From Mucilaginibacter segetis (GTDB lineage Bacteria > Bacteroidota > Bacteroidia > Sphingobacteriales > Sphingobacteriaceae): a DNA stretch of 64,000 nucleotides. Each line of letters starts with the position of its first letter. The stretch's first letter is position 1. The notes below the pieces were generated by a model. That model was not told the origin of the DNA, made no database searches, and saw nothing but the letters and a program-made list of their open reading frames with translations. The position numbers were made by a program, and so were the translations under genes. Shown here one piece after another: positions 16,098 to 24,957 of this stretch. The stretch lies in contig NZ_JAEHFW010000001.1 in the NCBI RefSeq assembly GCF_016522075.1, positions 992,001 through 1,056,000 on the forward strand. The letters are read 5' to 3'.

Positions 16098-18047
16098 ATG
16101 TCTGACTTGCCTGCCATATTTTTTCAGCAATATTTTGAGGTTGGCCCGCCTATGGTGATTCTGCAGGCTAAAGCTCCGGAATTTAAAATATTGGCAGCTA
16201 ACCCGGCTTTTTTAAAAATTACCGGTACTGCAATAACCCATATGGAAGGCAAAAGCCTTTGGGATGCCTTCCCGGCCAATCCGGAGGAAAGCGGCACCAG
16301 CAACCGCGATATCATTGAAGATAGCCTGCTGATGACCATAAAAACTAAAACCGCACAGGTTTTAAGAGGCGTGCGGCATGATATCCCCTTAACCGGTACT
16401 GATAAGTTTGATAAACGCTACTGGCAGTTTGCAAGTTCGCCGGTGATGGACGGGGCAGGGGAGGTAACCTCGCTTATTTATAACGTAAGCGATATTACCG
16501 AGGCCTTTTTTAATGCCAACCGGCAGGAGATAGAGCTTGCCCTTAATGAGCAGAATAACGACCAGTTGCAGCGGCAGTTTATGCGTGCGCCCATAGGCAT
16601 GGTGTTTATTAACCGCGATGGGTACTCTATAGATTACATTAACCAGGCTATGCGCCGCCTGTGGAACCGTGGCCTTACCGAAAATTTAATTGGACAATCG
16701 GTATTTGAGGTAATACCCGAACTGGAGCAGCAGGGTTACCACGCTATTTTTGATGAGGTACTTGCCACCGGTAGGGCCTTTAAGGTACAGGAAACACCTC
16801 TGCAATATAAACGAACCGACAGGGTGAAAACCTTTTACCTTGATTTGAGTATTGAGCCCCTGTACGATACCTTTGATCACATTTATGGCGCGGTAGGCTT
16901 TGCGGTTGATGTAACTGATAAGGTACTGTCGCGCGGCAGGCTGCAGGCTATAATTGATGAGAAAAAACTGGTAGAGGACGAGCTGCGCCACAACGAGGAA
17001 CGTTTGGTGCAGATATTGGAAACCATGGCCGAGGGGGTAGGTATTATTGATGCCAATGGTAAGTTAACCTATGCCAACCCTATGGCGCAAAAAATACTGG
17101 GCCTGCATGAAAGTGAGATACTCGGCAATAATTTTGGCGAACGCAAATGGAAGAATTTCAGAACCGACGGCTCGCCGCTGCCCGATGAGGAACACCCTAT
17201 GGCGATAATGATGAAAACCGGCCAGCCCGTTTATGATCATGAGATTGCCGTACAGCCGCCGGATAGGGAACGTTTTTATATCTCTATTAATGCTGCGCCC
17301 ATCCGCGATAATAAAAACAAAATAGTAGCCGGCATTGCCACCTTTATGGATGTAACCGCCCGCCGTAAAATTGTGGAGCAAAAAGATGAGTTTATAAGCG
17401 TGGCCAGCCACGAGCTTAAAACCCCGCTTACCTCGCTTAAATTAAGCATGCAGCTGCTGTCAAAGTTGTTTGATACCAACCCAACATCGCCCCAGGTAGC
17501 GGTGTTTATTGCTAAGGCCAATAATAACCTGAGCAGGCTTGTACACCTTACCGAGGATCTGATGAATATATCAAAAATAGATAACGGTAAACTCCCTCTA
17601 AAAAAAGCAAGGTTTAACCTGTTTAAACTGGCGCATGATTGCTGCGAATACCTGACCGGTGATGATGCGCATGCTGTTGTAATTGAGGGCGAACCCGGGC
17701 TGCAGGTGTATGCTGATGAACAGCGGATTGACCAGGTGATAGTTAACTTTGTGAACAACGCTGTTAAATACGCTCCTGAATCAAAAAAAATAATACTTAA
17801 GGTACAGCAGCTTGCTGATTGCGCCATGCTCTCCGTACAGGATTTTGGTATAGGTATCCCTGCAGAAAAAGTGCCTCATCTGTTTGAGCGCTATTACCGT
17901 GTTAATGAAACGGGCATCCAGTTTTCAGGATTGGGGCTGGGGCTTTACATATCCGCCGAAATTATTGAACGCCACGGCGGGCAGATAGGTGTAAACAGCG
18001 ACCCCGGAAATGGCAGTACTTTTTGGTTTACGCTCCCCATAAGCTAA
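16098..18047 (+). CDS. PAS-domain sensor histidine kinase
   Basis: A 649-residue cytoplasmic sensor kinase without membrane spans. Three PAS domains can be followed (about 10-135, 155-285 and 300-420; PAS linker ends such as NVSDITEAF, AVDVTDKV, FMDVTARRK), then a HisKA domain with the phospho-acceptor His438 in SHELKTPLTSLKLS, and a HATPase_c domain with N-box NFVNNAVKYAPE, G1 DFGIGIPAEK, F-box FERYYR and G2 GLGLGLYIS. It would sense a soluble or redox/light cue through the PAS domains and phosphorylate a response regulator. No regulator gene is nearby, so the partner is encoded elsewhere. Confidence 0.93.
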   Translation: MSDLPAIFFQQYFEVGPPMVILQAKAPEFKILAANPAFLKITGTAITHMEGKSLWDAFPANPEESGTSNRDIIEDSLLMTIKTKTAQVLRGVRHDIPLTGTDKFDKRYWQFASSPVMDGAGEVTSLIYNVSDITEAFFNANRQEIELALNEQNNDQLQRQFMRAPIGMVFINRDGYSIDYINQAMRRLWNRGLTENLIGQSVFEVIPELEQQGYHAIFDEVLATGRAFKVQETPLQYKRTDRVKTFYLDLSIEPLYDTFDHIYGAVGFAVDVTDKVLSRGRLQAIIDEKKLVEDELRHNEERLVQILETMAEGVGIIDANGKLTYANPMAQKILGLHESEILGNNFGERKWKNFRTDGSPLPDEEHPMAIMMKTGQPVYDHEIAVQPPDRERFYISINAAPIRDNKNKIVAGIATFMDVTARRKIVEQKDEFISVASHELKTPLTSLKLSMQLLSKLFDTNPTSPQVAVFIAKANNNLSRLVHLTEDLMNISKIDNGKLPLKKARFNLFKLAHDCCEYLTGDDAHAVVIEGEPGLQVYADEQRIDQVIVNFVNNAVKYAPESKKIILKVQQLADCAMLSVQDFGIGIPAEKVPHLFERYYRVNETGIQFSGLGLGLYISAEIIERHGGQIGVNSDPGNGSTFWFTLPIS

Positions 18048-18164
18048 AGTTATTAGTAATTGACACTCTATTGTAAAAAACAGATTACCGAAAGGTTAAA
18101 TCGTGCCCGGAGCTATAAAAAATGACCTATTTTTAGTACCTTTACACAAAAACAAAGGAGATTA

Positions 18165-18446
18165 ATGAAAGTATTTATTGGAGGCCTTCCGTTAGAAGTA
18201 AGTGAGGCCGAACTAAATGCGGTTTTTGGTGATTTTGGGCCGGTTAAGTCGCTCAGGATAGTTAAAGATCGTGAAACAAAAGAGAGCAGGGGTTTTGGAT
18301 TTGTTGAAATGGTGAACGAGGATGAGGCTAAAGAAGCTATTAGGTGCATGAACGGGCAAAGCTATTACGGCAAAAGAATTACTGTTAACGTAGCCGAAGA
18401 CAAAGGTTTTAACGGTGGCGGTAACAGAGGTTTTGGTCGTAACTAA
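18165..18446 (+). CDS. RRM-type RNA-binding protein
   Basis: A 93-residue single RNA recognition motif: RNP2 KVFIGGL (2-8) and RNP1 RGFGFVEM (42-49) with the aromatic residues that stack on RNA bases, then a Gly-rich tail (GFNGGGNRGFGRN). Such small RRM proteins are common in Bacteroidota and cyanobacteria and bind single-stranded RNA, often with cold- or stress-related expression. A good Shine-Dalgarno-like AAAGGAG lies 5 bases before the ATG, uncommon in this lineage and consistent with high expression. A strong terminator follows. Confidence 0.92.
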   Translation: MKVFIGGLPLEVSEAELNAVFGDFGPVKSLRIVKDRETKESRGFGFVEMVNEDEAKEAIRCMNGQSYYGKRITVNVAEDKGFNGGGNRGFGRN

Positions 18447-18474
18447 AATAACCCCATAAATAATTTTTCTTTTT

Positions 18475-18506
18475 AAAAGGCCGGGATATGTTCCGGCCTT
18501 TTTTTT
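18475..18506 (+). terminator. Rho-independent terminator after the RRM gene
   Basis: Stem AAAAGGCCGG / CCGGCCTTTT with a 7-8 base loop and a run of eight T. A strong intrinsic terminator 29 bases after the stop codon of the RRM gene. The A-run on the other arm would let it serve the small minus-strand frame as well. Confidence 0.9.
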
Positions 18507-18578
18507 ATGCCTTATAAAATGGGCGAAGGTTTTTTTGAGTGACGATAAATCAGTTTTGGAAAAGAAAAATTTATACTA

Positions 18579-18695
18579 CTATTTAATATCAAAATCAAAT
18601 GCAGCGTTCCCATGCTGGGTAATAAAAAGTATAACCGTTAAGGCTAACAGGATTAAAACTAACAGAATACAAATTATTATATATTTTCTTTTCAT
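18579..18695 (-). CDS. Possible 38-residue single-span membrane peptide
   Basis: ATG at 18695 opens MKRKYIIICILLVLILLALT followed by VILFITQHGNAAFDFDIK and a stop at 18579. The pattern (basic N-terminus, one 20-residue hydrophobic helix, short polar tail) is that of small membrane proteins. It is convergent with the RRM gene, whose bidirectional-looking terminator lies downstream. No family recognised. AT-rich DNA can make such frames by chance. Confidence 0.35.
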   Translation of the reverse strand: MKRKYIIICILLVLILLALTVILFITQHGNAAFDFDIK

Positions 18696-18776
18696 TAAAA
18701 AAGATTTTTGTAAAGTTATTGGTTCATCACCTCAATCAAAATAATATTTTATAGTCCGATTGCTTTAATCGCACCT

Positions 18777-19680
18777 GTCATTTCGAACGATAGTGAGAAA
18801 TCCTGAACGCTGGTGATCGGTAGTATAGGATATTTCGCTTTTTAATTAGTGCTCCTTAGGGGTGGGTAGAGTTGTATTGATATACCTGTGGATGTCACTT
18901 TCTTTTTCCGCAAAAGAAAGTAACCAAAGAAAACTCGCGGCTGTGCAATGGACTGTTAAAGTTAATGCTTAGGCAAAGCCTGTGCTTCCGCCCATTCCAA
19001 ATGCCGCATTTTGTTGGTTATGTTAAGGTAGTGCTTGATTTTTAGTTTTTTTCCTTTCTCTACCCTTCAGCAGAACAGCTTCGGGTGGAGGTCTGACGGC
19101 ACATATTGGCCATGCGGGCAGGCAGGGGCATAGCAATACTTGCCGAAGCATAAGGCCACAGCGCGTACGTAGTGGAGCAAGATTTTGCAGCCCGTGGTGC
19201 CGTAGGCCCTGCCGTGTAAAGGCCCTGTGCGGCAAAGAAGCCTATCTGCTGAAAAGTACTTTTGTTACTTTTGGTACCTCAAAAGTAATGGGCGTCTGCG
19301 GCCAGGAGCAGTATAGAACTGTAATAACACACCCCTGACCCCTCTCAAGAGGGGAATTACGAGTGCGAGTCATGCTGAATTTATTTCAGCATCCCACGTA
19401 CAAGGCGGTAAACATACCCCGTGAGATCCTGAAACAAGTTCAAGATGACAGGAGGTATGTCATTTCGAACGGTAGTGAGAAATCCTGAACGCTATTACTC
19501 GCTCGTACAAGATATTTCGCTGTCGCTCAATATGACAAATGGATATATTTTTAATTAAAGCGTCATGCTGATGTATTTCAGCATCTCATGCGCAAGTCGA
19601 TATCTCGTGGGATCCTGAAACAAGTTCAGGATGACAGGCGTTTTTGTCATTTCAAGCGGTAGTGAGAAATCCTGACCGCT
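18777..19680 (-). repeat. Composite repeat element, copy 2 (type-2 tail), with extra modules
   Basis: Minus orientation. From the right: degraded alpha (about 19645-19680), beta, gamma, delta (stem ATATT/AATAT near 19515), alpha, beta, gamma, the CCCCTCTTGAGAGGGG hairpin, left hairpin 19265-19288, core, type-2 tail, right hairpin (one mutated base, GTCAC for GTTAC) from 18885, CTCTACCC arm and alpha at 18777. It lacks the outer beta-gamma pair at the 18.8-kb end but carries two extra module sets at the other. It fills the gap before the CBS gene. Short frames inside are not conserved between copies. Confidence 0.88.
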
Positions 19681-19700
19681 GTTACTGCGCGTATAAAATA

Positions 19701-20363
19701 TTACAAATTCAGGTAATTCATAAAAGAATCGAACCGGTCCTTAGCGTTGTTGTTATGGTCGGTGAAGTTGAAGGTAGCCTTAATATCGTACTCGTACCGT
19801 AAAAAGGTAGCTACAATATTACTGATATCCTGCTTGTTCACTTTTAGGGTAACTTCCATACGGGTGCTGTCCGGAAAGGTGCGCACGTAGGAACTGAGCA
19901 CCTGTGCATTGTCAGACTCTACCACCTGTGCCATATGGGCAAGCGAATTGTTTTTATTGCTGATCTCGAGCACAATGATGCCCCCCGGTGCGGATACAGA
20001 GGTAAGTTTGGCGAAGTACTCGTTCATGGTGTTGATAGAGATAAGACCCTGGTAGTCGTGCTGGGCGTTAAGTACGGGTACTGCGCTAAGCTGCTGTTCA
20101 TAAAACAAGCGTATCACATCGTAAATGTGCTGATCTTCCAGTACGTAAGGGTTAACTAATGATAGCGCCAGCGAACCTATGGGCGCGTTATAATCGGTTT
20201 CCTCTATCAGGTCGTCTTCGCTTACCAAACCTAAAAACTGCAATTCGTTAACAATGGGCAAATGGAGCAGCCTGAACTCGGCCATGCGCTCCATTACCTT
20301 CTGCACACTGTCAGACGTATGAACCGGTGGTACCGCGTTAGCTATCAACTCAAATGCCAGCAT
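19701..20363 (-). CDS. CBS-domain pair protein with ACT-like C-terminus
   Basis: A 220-residue cytoplasmic protein with two CBS motifs (about 5-60 and 70-130; ELQFLGLVSEDDL and HDYQGLISINTM are the typical ends) and a C-terminal ACT-like domain (about 136-205; GGIIVLEISNKNNSLAHMAQ). CBS pairs bind adenosine nucleotides, so a nucleotide-sensing regulatory role is likely. The partner is unknown. It lies 2 bases after the alpha/beta hydrolase gene and is surely co-transcribed. In related genomes I recall an NAD kinase gene downstream. Here repeat copy 2 follows instead, which may mark a rearrangement (inference). Confidence 0.88.
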   Translation of the reverse strand: MLAFELIANAVPPVHTSDSVQKVMERMAEFRLLHLPIVNELQFLGLVSEDDLIEETDYNAPIGSLALSLVNPYVLEDQHIYDVIRLFYEQQLSAVPVLNAQHDYQGLISINTMNEYFAKLTSVSAPGGIIVLEISNKNNSLAHMAQVVESDNAQVLSSYVRTFPDSTRMEVTLKVNKQDISNIVATFLRYEYDIKATFNFTDHNNNAKDRFDSFMNYLNL

Positions 20364-20365
20364 AT

Positions 20366-21127
20366 CTATTTCTCCAATTTATCTAAAAACTGTTTTAAAT
20401 ACTTATTAAATTCTTCAGGTTGCTCCATCATGGGGGCGTGGCCGCATTTATCAATCCAGTGTAACTCCGAGTTAGGCATCAGCTCTTTAAACTCTACGGC
20501 AACCTCGGGCGGGGTAATTTTATCGTTACGGCCCCAAATTAAGGATACCGGCATGGTTATTTTGCGCAGTTCATCCTTCATGTTGTGCCTTATGGCCGAT
20601 TTTGCCATAGCCAGTATACGTATTACCTTGGCACGATCATTAATGGTGGCAAAAACATCATCAACCAGTTCTTTTGTGGCCGTTGCCGGATCGTAAAACG
20701 TGTACTCCACTTTTTCTTTTACAAAATCATAACTCTCGCGCCGGGGGAACGATCCGCCGAAAGCATTCTCATACAAGCCCGAGCTCCCTGTTAATACCAG
20801 TGCTTTTACATAGCCCGGATGCGCCAGTACATATATTAGCCCTACATGCCCGCCAAGCGAATTGCCCAGCATGATTACATTACTTAATTTTTTATGCTTA
20901 ATAAACTTATGTACATATTTGGACAGGCTGCGTACCCCGGTGGTTAATAAGGGCAGATCGTAAATGGGCAGTATGGGGATAATTACCCGGTAATTAGGGC
21001 TAAACTCCTCTATCACCTTCTCCCAGTTACTTAATGCGCCCATTAACCCGTGCAAAAGCAGCAATGTTGGGCCCTGTCCCTCATCTATGTAAGTAAAACC
21101 GTCGTCTTCTTTAAGCGCAAAATCCAT
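20366..21127 (-). CDS. Alpha/beta-fold hydrolase
   Basis: A 253-residue alpha/beta hydrolase. I start at ATG 21127 (MDFALKEDDGFTYIDEGQG) since the upstream 15 codons do not resemble the family. The catalytic triad is visible: Ser90 in GNSLGGH, Asp202 in WGRNDKITP and His230 in CGHAPMM, with the oxyanion-hole motif HGLMG at 26-30. The enzyme probably cleaves an ester or C-C bond of a small substrate. The substrate is not predictable. No signal peptide. The gene precedes the CBS gene by 2 bases. Confidence 0.9.
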   Translation of the reverse strand: MDFALKEDDGFTYIDEGQGPTLLLLHGLMGALSNWEKVIEEFSPNYRVIIPILPIYDLPLLTTGVRSLSKYVHKFIKHKKLSNVIMLGNSLGGHVGLIYVLAHPGYVKALVLTGSSGLYENAFGGSFPRRESYDFVKEKVEYTFYDPATATKELVDDVFATINDRAKVIRILAMAKSAIRHNMKDELRKITMPVSLIWGRNDKITPPEVAVEFKELMPNSELHWIDKCGHAPMMEQPEEFNKYLKQFLDKLEK

Positions 21128-21257
21128 ATATAGTAGTGGTATGTGTGGTTTTTTGTAAATATAGCAGACCAATTTAAATGTTAGTCTGAAAAGTTGTAAT
21201 TTTTAACGTTTTAAATGTATTAAAGCCAATAAAACTAACAATAATAAAAATTAAGAA

Positions 21258-21707
21258 TTAACCCAAAAGCTGTTTCACCACTTCCGATACCGTTTTACCA
21301 TCGGCCCTGCCAGCCAGTTCTTTATTGGCTACGCCCATTACACGGCCCATCTCTTTTACCGATGTTACCCCCAGGCGCTCAATAAGTTCCTGAATGTAGC
21401 CCTCTATTTCAAATTTGGTCATTTGCTGCGGCAGGTAAGGCTCTATTACATACATTTCGGCCATCTCTACCTCATAAAGGTCTTCGCGGTTTTGAGTTTT
21501 GTAGATCTCTGCCGACTCCTTACGTTGTTTAATGAGTTTTTGCAGCACTTTAATTTCGGCTTCGCTGGTGAGTTCCTCGCTTGCGCCCTTTTCGGTTTTA
21601 GCCAGTAACAAAGCCGATTTTATGGCCCTTAAGGCACGCAGCCTGTCGGGTTGTTTGCTGAGCATGGCTTGTTTAATATCCTGGTCTATTTGGGTAATTA
21701 ACGACAT
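21258..21707 (-). CDS. yqeY: GatB/YqeY domain protein
   Basis: A 149-residue YqeY protein: helical bundle with RLRALRAIKSALLLAKTEKG, the LQKLIKQRKES segment, and the tail domain (EMYVIEPYLPQQM, MGRVMGVANKELAGRADGK, then VVKQLL). This domain is homologous to the tRNA-binding tail of GatB of the amidotransferase, but the stand-alone protein's role is not established. Length and both domains are standard. The gene is alone between the hydrolase and SDR genes on the same strand. Confidence 0.92.
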   Translation of the reverse strand: MSLITQIDQDIKQAMLSKQPDRLRALRAIKSALLLAKTEKGASEELTSEAEIKVLQKLIKQRKESAEIYKTQNREDLYEVEMAEMYVIEPYLPQQMTKFEIEGYIQELIERLGVTSVKEMGRVMGVANKELAGRADGKTVSEVVKQLLG

Positions 21708-21791
21708 TTTGTAGGTTGATTAATATATTGTTTGTGATGTTGTTGTATTCGGAATGTTTCATCTGCACATCTGCATATCCACTCATCCGCA

Positions 21792-22550
21792 CTATTTTTT
21801 AAAAATGTTAGTTGCCGTAGCCTGCGCGGTAGGCATAACCGTAAGCTCGTTGATATTAACATGCGCCGGGCGCGATGCCGCAAACCAAACCGTTTCGGCA
21901 ATGTCCTGCGCTACTAAAGGCTCAAACCCGTCGTACACCTTTTTGGCGCGTTCCTTATCGCCCTTAAAGCGCACTTCCGAAAACTCCGTTTCTACCGCTC
22001 CCGGATGCACCGCCGTAACACGTATGCCATGCTTAAGCATATCTATCCGCATAGCTTTGGTAAGCGCGTCAACCGCGTGTTTAGTAGCGCAATATACGTT
22101 TCCGTTGGGATAAACCTCTTTACCGGCAATTGAGCCAATATTAATAATATGGCCGGTGCCGTTATCAATCATCCAGTTGCTTACCACACGGGTTACATAC
22201 AGCAGCCCCTTTACGTTGGTATCAATCATGGTGTCCCAATCCTCGTAGCTGCCGCTTTGTACCGGATCAAGCCCCTGGCTAAGCCCGGCATTGTTCACCA
22301 GCACGTCAATTTGTTTCCAGTCGGCGGGCAGGGTGTCAAGATTGCTCACTACCTGCTCACGGCTGCGCACATCAAATGATGATACCGCCACTTTAACATT
22401 ATACTCCTCGTTCAACTTATCAGCAAGGCGTTCCAGCCTGTCCATACGCCGCCCCGTTAGTATTAAATTATAACCCTCGCGGGCAAAAGTATGAGCACAT
22501 GCTTCGCCAATGCCGGCGGTTGCTCCCGTTATTAATGCAATTTTAGCCAT
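21792..22550 (-). CDS. SDR-family NADP-dependent oxidoreductase (YdfG-like)
   Basis: A 252-residue classical short-chain dehydrogenase. I start at ATG 22550 (MAKIALITG), not 7 codons upstream. Cofactor motif TGATAGIGEA (8-17) and Arg35 after strand 2 suggest NADP. NNAG at 87-90 stabilises the fold. Catalytic Ser140, Tyr153 and Lys157 (YCATK) are present. The C-terminal segment (AETVWFAASRPAHVNINEL) matches YdfG-type 3-hydroxy acid (serine/allo-threonine) dehydrogenases. Length is normal. Repeat copy 3 begins 91 bases upstream of the start, so its promoter must lie in or next to the repeat. Confidence 0.9.
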   Translation of the reverse strand: MAKIALITGATAGIGEACAHTFAREGYNLILTGRRMDRLERLADKLNEEYNVKVAVSSFDVRSREQVVSNLDTLPADWKQIDVLVNNAGLSQGLDPVQSGSYEDWDTMIDTNVKGLLYVTRVVSNWMIDNGTGHIINIGSIAGKEVYPNGNVYCATKHAVDALTKAMRIDMLKHGIRVTAVHPGAVETEFSEVRFKGDKERAKKVYDGFEPLVAQDIAETVWFAASRPAHVNINELTVMPTAQATATNIFKK

Positions 22551-22640
22551 AGTAGTATTAACCAATGGCAACGAAATTATGTTTTTCTATCGACTTTATT
22601 TGTCTTCCGGAGGTAAGGATATTTGGTAAACACCCCAAAA

Positions 22641-23340
22641 GTCATGCTGAATTTATTTCAGCATCCCATATGCAGGGCTATACTTGTGAGATCCTGAAAC
22701 AAGTTCAGGATGACTGGTAGTAGTATCTGTCATTTCGAACGATAGTGAGAGATCTTAAGCTTTGTACAATATTCGCTATTTATTAGTAGTGCTCCTTAGG
22801 AATGGGCAAAGTTTTGTTGTTAAGCCTGTGGATGTTACTTTCTTTTTCCGCAAAAGAAAGTAACCAAAGAAAACTCGCGGCTGTGCAATGGGCTGTTAAA
22901 GTTAATGCTTAGGCAAAGCCTGTGCTTCCGCCCATTCCAAATGCCGCATTTATCGGTTATGTTAAGGTAGTGCTTGGTTTTTAGTTTTTTTCTTTTTTTG
23001 TCTCTCCCCTTCAGCAGAACAGCTTCGGATGGAGGACAGACGGCACATATTGGCCATGCGGGCAGGCAGGGCATAGCAATACTTGCCGGAGCGTATGGCC
23101 ACAGCGCGAACGTAGTGGAGCAAGATTTTGCAGCCCGTGGTGCCGTATGTCATGCCGGGTAAAAGCCCTGTGCGGCAAAGAAGCCTATCTGCTGAAAAGT
23201 ACTTTTGTTACTTTTGGTACCTCAAAAGTAATGGGCCTCTGCGGCCAGGAGCAGTAGTCGAACTGTATTAACACACCCCTGACCCCTCTCAAGAGGGGAA
23301 TTACACGTGCGAGTCATGCTGAATTTATTTCAGCACCTCA
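22641..23340 (-). repeat. Composite repeat element, copy 3 (type-2 tail)
   Basis: Minus orientation. Complete order from right to left: gamma, CCCCTCTTGAGAGGGG hairpin, left hairpin 23208-23231, core, type-2 tail (with AATGGGC / GCCCATT pairing), right hairpin (GTTACTTTCTTTT / AAAAGAAAGTAAC), GCCTGTGG at 22825, arm, alpha, beta, gamma at 22641. It is the inverted partner of copy 4, and the two bracket the phage early module. Confidence 0.92.
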
Positions 23341-23369
23341 TGGGCAGGGCAGTATGCTGTGAGGAAAGG

Positions 23370-24074
23370 TTAATGATTATGCTTTTTATGGATATCCTTT
23401 ACCAAACACAGCTTCTTGATCTCATCAAGCCGGATGGTAAAGGGGGCGTATTTAAGGCGGTTGCCTACCATTTCGGTAGTGTTGTCTGAATGGGCGATCA
23501 CTTCCTCGGGGTTATCGCCCAAAAGCAGGCGTTTGTACATGCGGTAGTCGCCCCATTCAATATAATACACCTCGCCGGGCAGTATCTTTTTGTCGTGGAT
23601 AATTTTTAACGCTACCCAGCAGCCGTTCTCCAGGTAGGGGTACATGCTGTGGCCCCAAACGGGCAGGGCGAAATCGCACTCCTCAATACCGGGGAAATTC
23701 ATCCTGCCAACCGATACGGAATCATTAATATCGTTATACACCTCAACGCCGGTGGCGGTGGCGGTTATCTCATACATCGGGATGCCCTCTTCTTTACGGG
23801 TAAATACAGGTTTATCTGCAAACTTATCCGAAAATTTTCGTCCGCCCAAATATTCTCTGTATTTTTCTTTAAATATCTTTAATTTTTCAGGATCGATGTT
23901 TTGCCTGCTTTTAATGATCTCCGTAATACTACTGGCCGAATTAAAGCCCAGGGCCTCGGCCAATACCGAGTTATTGGCAAAGGCAATGCCGCGTAACTGA
24001 TTATACAGGATGATAAACTCCAAGGTTTCGGGCCTTACGGTTTTTATTTTATTGGGTTTTTGGGCATCTTCCAT
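23370..24074 (-). CDS. Phage repressor with S24 (LexA-like) peptidase domain
   Basis: A 234-residue CI-like repressor: N-terminal DNA-binding helical domain (about 15-75, with LAEALGFNSASSITEIIKSR as the helix-turn-helix) and a C-terminal S24 domain (about 105-225) with the catalytic Ser143 in WGHSMYPYL and Lys181 in YRMYKRLLL. No clear Ala-Gly cleavage site precedes the domain, so self-cleavage is uncertain. It is divergent from the early genes, with a promoter-overlapping inverted repeat between them, as in lambdoid control regions. It keeps all key residues, so it may still be active although the prophage is broken up. Confidence 0.9.
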   Translation of the reverse strand: MEDAQKPNKIKTVRPETLEFIILYNQLRGIAFANNSVLAEALGFNSASSITEIIKSRQNIDPEKLKIFKEKYREYLGGRKFSDKFADKPVFTRKEEGIPMYEITATATGVEVYNDINDSVSVGRMNFPGIEECDFALPVWGHSMYPYLENGCWVALKIIHDKKILPGEVYYIEWGDYRMYKRLLLGDNPEEVIAHSDNTTEMVGNRLKYAPFTIRLDEIKKLCLVKDIHKKHNH

Positions 24075-24114
24075 TGTGGATAACTTTTTATTTTATTTCT
24101 GTATTTTAATAAAG

Positions 24115-24131
24115 AAATATCTGTATATTTG
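24115..24131 (+). promoter_or_regulatory. Early phage promoter overlapped by an operator-like inverted repeat
   Basis: AAATAT-CTGT-ATATTT (24115-24130) is a perfect inverted repeat, and TATATTTG (24124-24131) inside it is an exact -7 element for rightward transcription. A second TCTGTATTT lies 20 bases upstream. Binding of the S24 repressor here would block the early promoter. Confidence 0.55.
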
Positions 24132-24295
24132 TATCATTGATTGGTGCTAAATTAATATAATTTATTCAATATCCAAATAAAATGCATACAGAACTTAAAG
24201 AAATAGCTTTAACCCCCATCCGCTACGGCTAATACGGACACCCGTCCGCTTTGTAATTCATCAAAAACAAAACTAACCTTTTATTATACAGCACA

Positions 24296-24478
24296 ATGTA
24301 CATAGCCTACAGCGCCTTGCGCACGCCCAAAAACGGCAAAGCCAAACCCATAAACAAACAACAGCAGGAGCGTTACCTTGCCTACCGGGCCACCTGCCAA
24401 AAGTACCGTACAGAAATTGACGCCATACAGCAATATATACCCGGCTGGATGCCGGAGTTTAAAACAAGTGAGGGGTAG
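24296..24478 (+). CDS. Small phage early protein
   Basis: A 60-residue basic, helical protein (MYIAYSALRTPKNG start; QKYRTEIDAIQQYIPGWMPE near the end). The first gene to the right of the repressor, in the position of an early regulator. The aromatic PGW tail resembles small conserved proteins of Bacteroidota prophages, but I cannot name a family. The upstream 110 bases hold a 16-codon fragment (24182-24232, MHTELKEIALTPIRYG) that may be a leader peptide or remnant. Three tandem repeat cassettes now separate it from the next gene. Confidence 0.5.
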   Translation: MYIAYSALRTPKNGKAKPINKQQQERYLAYRATCQKYRTEIDAIQQYIPGWMPEFKTSEG

Positions 24479-24491
24479 CGCTAACTGCCCT

Positions 24492-24899
24492 GCCATCCTG
24501 AACTTCTTGCCATGCACATGGGATATGTTCATCACCATGCACATGGGATGCTGAAATAAATTCAGCATGACGTTAGGGAAATAACAGTGTTCAGGATTTC
24601 TCACTACCGTTCGAAATGACATAGACTGTTTGCCATCCTGAACTTGTTTCAGGATCTCACAAGGTGTTGCCATGAGCATGGGATGCCGAAATAAATTCAG
24701 CATGACAATAGGGAAATAACAGCGTTCAGGATTTCTCACTACCGTTCGAAATGACATAAACTGTCTTGTCATCCTGAACTTGTTTCAGGATCTCACGAGG
24801 TATGTTTATCACTTTGCACATGGGATGCTGAAATAAATTCAGCATGACGTTAGGGAAATAACAGCGTTCAGGATTTCTCCCTACCGTTCAAAATAACAG
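24492..24899 (+). repeat. Three tandem beta-gamma-alpha repeat cassettes
   Basis: Three copies of a cassette of about 135 bases, each made of beta (CATCCTGAACTTG..., first copy mutated), a spacer ending CACATGGGATG, gamma (CTGAAATAAATTCAGCATGA), a spacer with GGGAAATAACAG, and alpha (TTTCTCACTACCGTTCGAAA). Alpha ends lie near 24621, 24756 and 24899. No core is present. The array is inserted inside the phage early operon, between the 60-residue and 162-residue genes. Confidence 0.9.
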
Positions 24900-24957
24900 A
24901 AGATAATTCAAATTCACCATTACAACAAACTCACTATTCACTATTCACAAACTCACC

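Noticed and set aside
17276..17827. 183-residue minus-strand frame inside the histidine kinase gene
   Set aside because: Antisense shadow of the kinase gene. Composition follows the codon structure of the real gene.
23370..24074. LexA (SOS repressor)
   Set aside because: S24 domain present, but no Ala-Gly cleavage site, and it is divergent from phage early genes, so phage repressor fits better.
24284..24772. Minus-strand frame of 162 residues rich in MLNLFQH-like repeats
   Set aside because: It is a reading of the tandem beta-gamma-alpha repeats. The peptide repeats follow the DNA repeats and have no start context.
24492..24899. CRISPR array
   Set aside because: The repeats are about 135 bases long, made of hairpin modules, with near-identical spacers. 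No cas genes are near.
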